Shown here piece after piece: positions 7,926-15,094 of a stretch of DNA of 34,275 nucleotides. The stretch's first letter is position 1. Each line of letters starts with the position of its first letter. The position numbers and the translations under genes were made by a program. The notes under the pieces were generated by a model, which was not told the DNA's origin, made no database searches, and was given only the letters and a program-made list of their open reading frames with translations. This DNA comes from Chitinophagaceae bacterium (GTDB lineage: Bacteria; Bacteroidota; Bacteroidia; Chitinophagales; Chitinophagaceae), in assembly GCA_026415715.1 (NCBI GenBank), contig JAOAGO010000030.1, positions 1-34,275 of the forward strand. Reading direction: 5' to 3'.

Positions 7926-9758
7926 TCAACTTTTTTTTGACTTTCCGCCGGAAAGCCTGGCTTTGGGGTTAGTTTTTGATTTGGAATCTGGAGTTTTGTT
8001 TTGCAATGTTCTTTTTAATCGTTTAGGTTTCGGCACATAAGGCTCACGCCTAAACCACCATTCTTTTTCTGTAACATTTCCGGCAAGGTCTTCTACTTTT
8101 ACTTTCAGGTGATGCGTTCCAAAAGGACAGTTTTCGTCAAACTCATATATCCATGCTTTGCCTTTGTCGTTGGTAAAGCGAAGCCATTTCCCGTTTAGTT
8201 CGGCTCTGAAATGTTTGATACCGGTATTATCAACAGGATAAAAAATTATTTTACGGGAACGGCTCAGATTTACCGTATCACCCTTGCCAATTTCATTTAA
8301 TGTAGGCGGGGATAGGTCGGCAATCAGGCGGAAGCTGCCAAACATGTCCGAATCGGCACTAAACCATTCTCCGTCGGGGGTTGCTTTTAAATATTCTGAT
8401 CCGTTTCTGTTATTTCTTTCTACAAGCGCTTTTTGATTCCATTCTTCGGGAATGGAACGATTCGGCTTTATTTTTATGGTCATGTATTTATGCAGCGGAA
8501 CATAAGGATAGCCAAGCTGATGTGTTTCAGAAAGCGCATAATAAGATGCGGAGGGATAGTTGTAATATACAAATGCAACAGTATCATAAAAACAGGAAGA
8601 ATCGGCTATCACTTCAAATGACGGCTTTTGAAATACATTTTTCCTGTTGGGAATAAAATATTTTTCATTGTTATTTTGATAAAGTGACGGTATCATCTGT
8701 TTCAAACTGTCATCTTTCTGTATCTGAAACCGGAGCAGGCTGATGTTTCCCGCCGCATCCTTTACTTCAACCGTGATATGCTGAGGTATGGTATCGTTAA
8801 GTTCTATCACACCGTCGCCGTTTACTTTTTTATAGACGGAACTTTTATTTCCGGGCAAAACAGACAAATGCTGAATGTAGGGCCCGCCGTTATGCTTTAA
8901 CTTATAGTCAATATGCGCATTCACGAATTTTGTTTCTTCATAGCCAATGCTGTCCAAACGAAAGAAAACCTGCAATTCATCATTGCGGTACAAGGCGGCG
9001 GCATAAATGCCGTCTTCGCTGGCGCCGGGATGCAGTTTATCATAGGCCTCAATGCCAAAACTGAGTTTTGAGGAAGAGGTTTTGATTACCTGTCCGGAAA
9101 CCGGCACATAACCGCTATCCGTACTTTTCAGACGATAAAGTATCGGGCTTTGCCGGTAAGTACTTTTTGTTCTGTCATAAACCGCAAGACGAAGCAGCCG
9201 CGGAGGCTGGTGATCGTTTATTTTGTAACAGGTAACCAACGGATTGATTCTTTTTCCCGATTTTGTTTCAAATATTTCAAAATGAAGGTGCGGCCCTTGC
9301 GAACCTCCGGTTTTGCCACTGTATCCGATAAAAGCGCCATGGCTAACCCGAAACTGTTCCGGAGATAACGTAAGTTCAACGGCCCAGTTTTCCTGTTCGT
9401 ATTGTTTGTTTCGCACATATTCCTCAAGTGCAGGGAAAAAATCGTTCATATGCGCATAAAGGGTAGAAAGTCCGTTCGGATGATTGATAACGAGAAAACG
9501 TCCGAAACTGAAAGGCCTGATTCCCACGTAGGCAATGTATCCTTCAGCGGCTGCATATACAGGATAGTTCACTTTGGCTTCGGTACGCAAATCGAGGCCC
9601 ATGTGCCAATGATTAGGCCTTAATTCGCCAAAATTGGCGGTTAAACTCATGGGTATGCCCAACGGATTCCGAAAACTAATTTTTGGATTTTGCGGTAACA
9701 ACGTAAATGATAAAAGAAAAAAGAAGCCGGAGAAAAGTGAAAAAAATTTTTGCTGCAT
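7926..9758 (-). CDS. M23 family metallopeptidase
   Basis: 610 residues from the ATG at 9758; an in-frame TTG at 9764 adds two residues but overlaps a TATTTTTG box. The N-terminal hydrophobic signal (3-22) is followed at once by the LytM/M23 domain: HWHMGLDLR with His52 and Asp56, LYAHM (~100-104) and GPHLHFEI with His157 and His159 form the complete zinc site. Family members cut peptidoglycan cross-links or act as regulators of such enzymes in the periplasm. The ~430 residues after the peptidase domain are beta-rich and Ig-like (VKDAAGNISL, VEDLAGNVTEKEWWF), and the last 35 residues are a Lys/Arg-rich tail, which may hold the protein to anionic wall or outer-membrane components (inference). 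Confidence 0.92.
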   Translation of the reverse strand: MQQKFFSLFSGFFFLLSFTLLPQNPKISFRNPLGIPMSLTANFGELRPNHWHMGLDLRTEAKVNYPVYAAAEGYIAYVGIRPFSFGRFLVINHPNGLSTLYAHMNDFFPALEEYVRNKQYEQENWAVELTLSPEQFRVSHGAFIGYSGKTGGSQGPHLHFEIFETKSGKRINPLVTCYKINDHQPPRLLRLAVYDRTKSTYRQSPILYRLKSTDSGYVPVSGQVIKTSSSKLSFGIEAYDKLHPGASEDGIYAAALYRNDELQVFFRLDSIGYEETKFVNAHIDYKLKHNGGPYIQHLSVLPGNKSSVYKKVNGDGVIELNDTIPQHITVEVKDAAGNISLLRFQIQKDDSLKQMIPSLYQNNNEKYFIPNRKNVFQKPSFEVIADSSCFYDTVAFVYYNYPSASYYALSETHQLGYPYVPLHKYMTIKIKPNRSIPEEWNQKALVERNNRNGSEYLKATPDGEWFSADSDMFGSFRLIADLSPPTLNEIGKGDTVNLSRSRKIIFYPVDNTGIKHFRAELNGKWLRFTNDKGKAWIYEFDENCPFGTHHLKVKVEDLAGNVTEKEWWFRREPYVPKPKRLKRTLQNKTPDSKSKTNPKARLSGGKSKKS

Positions 9759-10003
9759 GGCCAAAAATAAACGGGATTTATTTTTTAAGAATAAATATTC
9801 GACGAAATGACACTGATATAAAACACGCTTTTGCCTTCATAATAATTAATGGACCTTTGGTATTGGACAATTTGTTTTATAAGCCTGGTATAAAAAAATA
9901 ATTTTTTTAAAATTGATTTGAGTTGTAACACCATAGTCCACTGCTTTAGATGCAGATAAACCCGGAAATTGAGGGAATAAGTATAAAAATTTTTGACTGT
10001 AAA

Positions 10004-10087
10004 ATGTTGTCCGTCACACGAAGACGGAAAACATCGAAAGATGGTCAATCCTTTTACCCCGATAACAGGGTAACGCAGAGTATTGAC
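10004..10087. other. Structured intergenic segment (possible RNA), strand unclear
   Basis: Several nested inverted repeats. One is a hairpin with ATGTT and CCGTC pairing with GACGG and AACAT (10004-10034). Another is CATC-GAAA-GATG with a GNRA-type loop (10032-10043). The third is an outer stem GTCAAT (10044-10049) / ATTGAC (10082-10087) that encloses TTACCC (10054-10059) / GGGTAA (10068-10073). The surrounding gap 9765-10205 holds no convincing gene; a 118-residue open frame crosses it on the minus strand but looks spurious. Read on the minus strand, the first hairpin would be followed by a short T run. Confidence 0.3.
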
Positions 10088-10205
10088 GCTAACCAATGTA
10101 GCGGCACAATAAAGGCACCTTAGTAATCTAATCAATACCATAAATGGATAATGATTTTGTTGCGGGTATGGTTTTTTCCTGCTTTAGGATTTCACGGCAG
10201 TATCG

Positions 10206-10652
10206 TTAATACCAGCTTTTGCCTTCAGCCAGACTTTTCAGAAAGGTCGCCGCTTCATTTCCCATTTTTATATAAATCACTTTGTTATCTAAATCAAATA
10301 AAAAGAATCGTTTATCGGGCTGCCGATAACTGAATACAACGGGTAAGATTAACCTACCGGCTTTGTAAAACTGCATGTCACCGTCCGGTTTCACTGGCTG
10401 AGGTTGGGTATCATTTTCATCAAGTAAATAAGCCGTTTTCCGAATAGCTTTTGTATTCGTTGTACTTAACGATTTCGGTATTGAATTTTCTTCATTAGTA
10501 TAATAAGTTATAATCAGACTGTCGCAACCTTTAACCCGCTTTACGACCTCGGAAGGGCGACGGCAGGACATAAAAAAGTTTATGCCCGCCAGCAATAACA
10601 CACAAAGGGAAAAACGAAAAATATTGAAATGACAAATCATCATTAAGCGCAT
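10206..10652 (-). CDS. Small lipoprotein, paralogue of the one at 14496
   Basis: 148 residues with a lipoprotein signal ending in the lipobox FFMSC (Cys30). The first Met residues are clustered (1, 4, 5), so the exact start is uncertain by a few codons. I do not know a named family. The mature part resembles the other small lipoprotein at 14496-15029: both have CDSLIITYYTNEE / ADSIQVLFYTNPD after the lipobox, and a C-terminal block of FFLFDLDNKVIYIKMGNEAATFLKSL in this copy against YIYFIKDGRFFYVKISEELKSVLRKL. It faces away from the PiT gene that follows, with a ~107-base gap between. Likely an envelope lipoprotein; function unknown. Confidence 0.7.
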   Translation of the reverse strand: MRLMMICHFNIFRFSLCVLLLAGINFFMSCRRPSEVVKRVKGCDSLIITYYTNEENSIPKSLSTTNTKAIRKTAYLLDENDTQPQPVKPDGDMQFYKAGRLILPVVFSYRQPDKRFFLFDLDNKVIYIKMGNEAATFLKSLAEGKSWY

Positions 10653-10759
10653 TATTACAAAAATGAAAAATATTAATATCTAAAAAATTTTTACAGTGTT
10701 TACAATTTGTTAATATGCCGTTTCACAAACTTTTTTTTCTTTGAGAATAAACGCATCTC

Positions 10760-13024
10760 ATGAGTTTTCTGGTGTTTGTACTCATTGTTCTTTTCATTTT
10801 AGCCATTACAGACCTTATTGTTGGGGTAAGTAATGATGCCGTGAATTTTCTGAACTCTGCCATTGGCAGCCGGGTTGCACCGTTTAAAACGGTTATTTTA
10901 ATTGCAGCTTCCGGGGTTATTTTGGGTTCTTTATTTTCCAGCGGCATCATGGAAATTGCCCGTAAAGGGGTTTTTCATCCCGAATATTTTACGCTGACGC
11001 ATATCATGTTTGTATTTCTGGCAGTAATGCTTACGGATATCATTCTGCTGGACTTTTTCAACACACTGGGTTTGCCCACTTCCACTACGGTTTCCATCAT
11101 TTTTGAACTGTTGGGCGCTTCGTTGATGACGGGAATTCTGATTACGGCGAATACCCAACAGCCGATGTCGGATATCATGAAATATATTAATGCGGAAAGT
11201 GTGGTTACGATTATCAGTGGAATATTTCTTTCTATCATCATTGCCTTCACGGCCGGTATTCTTATACAATACCTATGTCGTTTGCTGTTTACGTTTGACT
11301 ATGAGCAAAATCTGAAAAAATTCGGAGCGCTTTTTGCCGGTATCGGCATCACTGCCATTGTGTATTTTCTTTTAATTAAAGGATTAAAAGGAACTACCTT
11401 GTTGAATGCTTCGGTGCGCAACTGGGTGGGCGAAAATACACGGCTTATATTGGTGTTACTTTTTGTTTTGGGCTTTCTGACCAGCTTTTTGTTACAACGT
11501 CTTGCCGGATTAAACCCGCTGAAACTGATAGTGCTGATGGGAACTTTCTCGTTGGCCATGGCTTTTGCCGGAAACGACCTGGTGAATTTTATCGGCGTAC
11601 CGATTACAGGATTTCTGGCATTTCAGAACTGGAGAAACAGCGGTGTTCCCGCCGATGAACATTATCAAACCTATCTGGCCACAAACGATGTGGTGGTGCC
11701 GAATTATATGCTTTTCATTTCCGGCGTGGTGATGGCGCTGACGTTGTGGTTTAGCGCCAAAGCAAGAAAAGTAACGCAAACGGAAGTAAACCTGGGAAGT
11801 CAGCATGAAGAAGATGAGCGCTTCAAGGCAAATAACATATCACGAAATATCGTGAAAACTTCTATGCGCATCAGTAACCTGCTGTCGCTGATAGTACCAA
11901 AAACGTTAGCCAGAAAATATACCTTAAGTTTTGAAAAAAGCAAAATGAAGCAGGCTACTTTAGTACATGACAAGCCCTCGTTCGACCTGGTAAGGGCAGC
12001 TTCCAACCTGATTATATCGAGTTCGCTGATAGCCTGGGCTACCTCAATGAAATTGCCTCTTTCCACAACTTATGTCACCTTTATGGTGGCCATGGGCACT
12101 TCACTGGCCGACAGAGCCTGGGGGCGGGAATCGGCCGTATATCGGGTAGCCGGAGTACTGAGTGTTATAGGGGGATGGTTCATTACGGCAGTTATTGCTT
12201 TTGGCGTTTCTGCACTTTTTGCTTTTATACTGTTTCAATTCAAGATAGCGGGCACAATATTTCTGGTGGCGCTGGCTGCCGTTTATATCATCTTTTCGCA
12301 CATCCGTTTTGCCCGCATGGAAAAAAAGAAAAAAGAAACATCTCCGCAGTTGCTTATTGTTGATTCTTCCGATGCAGGAATAATTGAAGCCAACCGAAAA
12401 ATGATAGCGGAACAACTGTCTGAAATTAACCGCATCTACGCCGCTACATTAGATGCCCTGAAAAACAGCGATAAAAACAAACTCGAAAAAGCTTTTAAAA
12501 AATTGAAAGAACTGCAGGAGTACGGATTCAAACTCAGGGCGCAAAGCATACGCTATATCAAAAGCCTGAGTACAAGGGAATCAAAACCGGCCGAAGTTTT
12601 ATTATACAGCACAGACCTGTTACACGATATCACGCACTCAACCATCACCATGACAGAAGAGTGCATGCATTATATTAAAAACCTGCACAAAGAGCCGGAT
12701 AAAGAATTTATTCTAATTATACAGGAATTGAAATCCAAAATGCAAAATTTTCTGAATCTCGTTACAGATACCATACTCCAAAACAAAATGACTGAAGTGG
12801 AAAATATTAAATCAACCCGCGACGACCTGAGAAATTATGTAAACACCCTGCTGGATGAACAGGTCAATCTGATCCGACATAAAAAACCCGGAGTTAAACA
12901 AGCTATTCTGCAAACCAATATCTTGTTGCAAACACGTGATATCTTAGCCGTGGGACTTCGGATGCTGAAAATGTATAAAAAATACTACACCACACCGGTA
13001 GTAAATGTAACACAGGAAATGTAA
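10760..13024 (+). CDS. Inorganic phosphate transporter (PiT) with fused PhoU-like tail
   Basis: 754 residues. PiT carriers move phosphate, usually as a metal-phosphate complex with a proton or cation, across the inner membrane. The duplicated family signatures are GVSNDAVNFLNSAIGS (22-37) and GNDLVNFIG (271-279), with LPTSTT (105-110) and LPLSTT (432-437). About a dozen membrane segments extend to ~residue 515. Residues ~530-754 are charged and helical (EQLSEINRIYAATLDALKN, KLEKAFKKLKEL and so on), like the PhoU/DUF47 helical bundle. So the regulatory partner that is a separate gene for the second PiT (19567) appears fused here. Its first signature has SND rather than the more usual HD/ND pattern of short bacterial PiT. 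Confidence 0.93.
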   Translation: MSFLVFVLIVLFILAITDLIVGVSNDAVNFLNSAIGSRVAPFKTVILIAASGVILGSLFSSGIMEIARKGVFHPEYFTLTHIMFVFLAVMLTDIILLDFFNTLGLPTSTTVSIIFELLGASLMTGILITANTQQPMSDIMKYINAESVVTIISGIFLSIIIAFTAGILIQYLCRLLFTFDYEQNLKKFGALFAGIGITAIVYFLLIKGLKGTTLLNASVRNWVGENTRLILVLLFVLGFLTSFLLQRLAGLNPLKLIVLMGTFSLAMAFAGNDLVNFIGVPITGFLAFQNWRNSGVPADEHYQTYLATNDVVVPNYMLFISGVVMALTLWFSAKARKVTQTEVNLGSQHEEDERFKANNISRNIVKTSMRISNLLSLIVPKTLARKYTLSFEKSKMKQATLVHDKPSFDLVRAASNLIISSSLIAWATSMKLPLSTTYVTFMVAMGTSLADRAWGRESAVYRVAGVLSVIGGWFITAVIAFGVSALFAFILFQFKIAGTIFLVALAAVYIIFSHIRFARMEKKKKETSPQLLIVDSSDAGIIEANRKMIAEQLSEINRIYAATLDALKNSDKNKLEKAFKKLKELQEYGFKLRAQSIRYIKSLSTRESKPAEVLLYSTDLLHDITHSTITMTEECMHYIKNLHKEPDKEFILIIQELKSKMQNFLNLVTDTILQNKMTEVENIKSTRDDLRNYVNTLLDEQVNLIRHKKPGVKQAILQTNILLQTRDILAVGLRMLKMYKKYYTTPVVNVTQEM

Positions 13025-13035
13025 TTCAAGCCCAT

Positions 13036-13078
13036 AAAAAAAAATCCACACTGCCTCCGGAATACAGCAACAGTGTGG
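13036..13078 (-). terminator. Strong intrinsic terminator (minus strand)
   Basis: Perfect 8-bp stem CCACACTG / CAGTGTGG (13071-13078 and 13046-13053) with a 17-nt loop. On the minus strand it is followed by one A and nine T (13036-13044). No annotated leftward protein gene ends here, so it most likely terminates the small RNA proposed at 13036-13140. On the plus strand there is no T run. Confidence 0.7.
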
Positions 13079-13140
13079 TAGTCTGCCTGAGAAAAACTGC
13101 TACCGGCCATTAGACTGAATGCCGGATGAAAATAAAAGAA
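13036..13140 (-). ncRNA. Candidate Pho-type small RNA, about 105 nt
   Basis: Not a known family. Support: a promoter-like array with a -7-like box (13147-13207, minus strand) placed a few bases before the expected start ~13140, and a strong intrinsic terminator at 13036-13078. Between them is a hairpin with stem CCGGCATT / AATG(G)CCGG (13103-13125), one bulged base and loop CAGTCT. That loop is complementary to AGACT at 13080-13084 on the same strand, just before the terminator stem, so a pseudoknot is possible. No open frame of useful length lies inside. The RNA would end 12 bases beyond the PiT gene stop codon without overlapping the coding region. Start site and existence of the transcript are inferred. 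Confidence 0.45.
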
Positions 13141-13146
13141 CTGCTT

Positions 13147-13207
13147 CAAAAGTGCCTCTTCTGATTTACCAACATGTTAATTCCGTTTTAAGCTACGGTT
13201 AAAATTT
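13147..13207 (-). promoter_or_regulatory. Pho-box-like array (4 x 11 bp) with -7 box CACTTTTG
   Basis: Four consecutive 11-bp units start at 13164, 13175, 13186 and 13197, each with TTTA or GTTA at offset 2-5. On the minus strand they read TTAACC, TTAAAA, TTAACA, GTAAAT, then 9 bases, then CACTTTTG (13147-13154). The 9-base gap and the CANNTTTG form are identical to the array upstream of the TonB receptor (19322-19404). PhoB-type regulators bind 11-bp-spaced direct repeats just upstream of the -10 region. It might instead serve the rightward gene at 13283, but the orientation fits the minus strand. Confidence 0.5.
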
Positions 13208-13282
13208 GAAGCCTGAAAAAATTTTTTTTCTTCAATATTATTTTATTGTTAATTTTTTGTATCTTTATTGTTAATATATACC

Positions 13283-14494
13283 ATGATTTTTCGGTTTTTT
13301 ATACCATTTTTTCTTTCATTTCCGGTGCTTTTGTCATCAAAAAGCACAGGCGGACAAACTTTTTTATTAAAAATCAACTTTTTAGGAGATACTTTAGAAT
13401 TCAATTACCCGAAAATAAAACCATTTGAAATAAATAAACCCTTAAGCGCCGAATTGGCGGTTTTATTTTACAAGGCTGCAAAAGAATCAGAATACGAAAA
13501 TACATTGAAGCAAATGCTGGAGTATCGCCGAAAGAAAGGACTGGAAGATTGGCTTTACTATCAGTTGATTCGCAGGGTATCTCATGCACTGAGTCCTAAA
13601 CAGGAAAATTATTTCCGATATACCTTATACAAATGGTTTTTCCTGAATGAGTCGGGTTATGATGCTACGCTGAAGGTAAGTGATGAAAAAATGCTGTTTT
13701 ACGTTCATACCGATGAAAACATCTATAACATACCCTGTTATGTAAAAAACGGAAAACAGTACGTTTGCCTGAATTATCATGATTACGGAAATGAAATAGA
13801 TTTCGGAAAGGAAAAATTTACTGAAATATCATTACAGGACGGGGCATCCGGAGTTTCTTTCTCATATCGCATAACGGCATTACCTGAAATGAGTGAAAAT
13901 GTTGCCACAGATAAATGGATTCAGTTTGATTATGGCGGAAAAGAATTTTCAATACCCGTGAAATTCAACCCCGAAATCAGAGCTCTGTTTCAGAACTATC
14001 CTGTGGTGGATTATGAATCGTGTTTCAACATTCCGCTCAGTAATGTTGTTAAAAGCACATTGATTCCGGAACTGAAAAAATATGTAAAAGGATTGCCGGT
14101 AAAAAAAGGAGTGGAATACTTAATGTATTTTACCCGTTATGCTTTTCATTTTAAGAAGGACGACGATATGTACGGCAGCGAAAAACGTTTTTCACCCGAG
14201 CTTACCCTGATTTCAGAGGCAAGCGATTGTGAAGACCGGGCGGCCCTGTTTTTTGCACTGGTAAAAGAAATTTACAATCTTCCCATGCTGGTAATAACGT
14301 TTCCTGACCATGTTACCGTAGCTGTACGTTTAAACAAACCCAGAGGGAAAACGATAACTTATAAAGGAGAAAAATATACTCTATGCGAACCAACCCCACA
14401 GCGTATTGATTTATCTGTAGGTCAGTGGGCGCCCACGCTTCGTAAAAAAGATTTTGAAATTGCTTTTTCCTATCAGCCCTCGCCTGAACGATAA
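13283..14494 (+). CDS. Exported transglutaminase-like (cysteine peptidase fold) protein
   Basis: 403 residues from the ATG at 13283; an in-frame TTG at 13268 is less likely. The N-terminal signal peptide is MIFRFFIPFFLSFPVLLSS. The C-terminal third carries the transglutaminase-core pattern: SEASDCEDRAALFFALVKEI with Cys316, FPDHVTVAV with His343, and CEPTPQ at 368-373, where Glu369 takes the place of the usual acidic third residue. The N-terminal two thirds contain helical and then beta-rich segments I cannot assign. In Bacteroidota such exported proteins may hydrolyse peptide or amide bonds or cross-link; substrate unknown. A TATCTTTA box (7 of 8 matches to the -7 consensus) lies at 13260-13267. 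It ends one base from the stop of the convergent lipoprotein gene. Confidence 0.75.
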   Translation: MIFRFFIPFFLSFPVLLSSKSTGGQTFLLKINFLGDTLEFNYPKIKPFEINKPLSAELAVLFYKAAKESEYENTLKQMLEYRRKKGLEDWLYYQLIRRVSHALSPKQENYFRYTLYKWFFLNESGYDATLKVSDEKMLFYVHTDENIYNIPCYVKNGKQYVCLNYHDYGNEIDFGKEKFTEISLQDGASGVSFSYRITALPEMSENVATDKWIQFDYGGKEFSIPVKFNPEIRALFQNYPVVDYESCFNIPLSNVVKSTLIPELKKYVKGLPVKKGVEYLMYFTRYAFHFKKDDDMYGSEKRFSPELTLISEASDCEDRAALFFALVKEIYNLPMLVITFPDHVTVAVRLNKPRGKTITYKGEKYTLCEPTPQRIDLSVGQWAPTLRKKDFEIAFSYQPSPER

Positions 14495-14495
14495 A

Positions 14496-15029
14496 TTACT
14501 GATTTACTTCCCTTACCTGTCCGGGTCGTGGTTCACGACTTGATTTTTTTAATTTCCGTAAGACAGATTTCAATTCTTCGGAAATTTTTACATAAAAGAA
14601 TCGTCCGTCTTTGATGAAATAAATATAACAGCAACTGTCGCACCGTGTAGAAAAATAAATTGTTTTAATGACATCCTTCCTGCCAAACAGATACGCTTTC
14701 CCTTCTGAGCGGCAGTTCATCGGATTGTCGTATTCAGAATATACGGTTCTTAGGTTGTATTTAAATTTTTCCACGGTTTCCGAATCGGTAACGGTGGTGT
14801 AGGTGAAAAACCGTGAATATCTTTTCGGATCTCCGTCGGGATTCGTATAAAATAATACCTGAATGCTGTCTGCTTCCTCCAGCGAAGGTTCTACATCAAT
14901 CGCCCTGTTCAGCAGCCGGATGCTGTCAACCGGAATAACGGAAACCGGAATATTTTCCCTTTTTTTTGACTTACAGGCCGAAACTGATAAAACGAAAAGC
15001 AACAGCAAAATTAAATTCCGATACGTCAT
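14496..15029 (-). CDS. Small lipoprotein, paralogue of the one at 10206
   Basis: 177 residues, lipoprotein signal with lipobox SVSAC (Cys19). The mature part starts with a disordered basic stretch, then ADSIQVLFYTNPDGDPK and a C-terminal domain containing two Cys in CDSCCYIYFIKDGRFFYVKI. Order and key residues follow the smaller lipoprotein at 10206-10652 (DSxxxxYTN near the start, a beta segment followed by a helix at the end), so the two form a family. I recognise no named domain. It lies after the terminator of the TonB-receptor operon, and a TAATTTTA box sits just upstream of its ATG, so it may be transcribed separately. Confidence 0.7.
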   Translation of the reverse strand: MTYRNLILLLLFVLSVSACKSKKRENIPVSVIPVDSIRLLNRAIDVEPSLEEADSIQVLFYTNPDGDPKRYSRFFTYTTVTDSETVEKFKYNLRTVYSEYDNPMNCRSEGKAYLFGRKDVIKTIYFSTRCDSCCYIYFIKDGRFFYVKISEELKSVLRKLKKSSREPRPGQVREVNQ

Positions 15030-15045
15030 AGCGTAAAATTAGAAA

Positions 15046-15075
15046 TAAAAAAGCCGCCTTTAAAAATAAGGCGGC
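15046..15075 (-). terminator. Intrinsic terminator of the TonB receptor / lipoprotein operon
   Basis: On the minus strand: GCCGCCTT, 7-nt loop, AAGGCGGC (8-bp GC-rich stem) followed by six T. It begins 20 bases after the stop codon of the beta-helix lipoprotein gene. Confidence 0.9.
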
Positions 15076-15094
15076 CTGATAAGGTTTTATTATT

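Noticed and set aside
10058-10075. Partial match to the I-SceI homing endonuclease site (GATAACAGGGTAA)
   Set aside because: Only 13 of 18 bases agree, no intron or endonuclease gene is present, and the bases are part of a hairpin.
9785-10141. 118-residue open frame on the minus strand
   Set aside because: Irregular composition with no domain, signal or promoter; it crosses strong inverted repeats in a gap between genes.
10640-10760. Pho-type 11-bp array upstream of the first PiT gene
   Set aside because: TTA-containing words occur but their spacing is irregular (9, 12, 18, 30 bp), unlike the two real arrays.
13086-13125. TPP-riboswitch-like pieces on the plus strand (CTGAGA at 13087-13092 and AATGCCGG at 13118-13125)
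   Set aside because: The conserved ACC(C)/GAACCTGA and GCGnAGGGA parts are missing and no thiamine gene follows; the minus-strand terminator explains the structure better.
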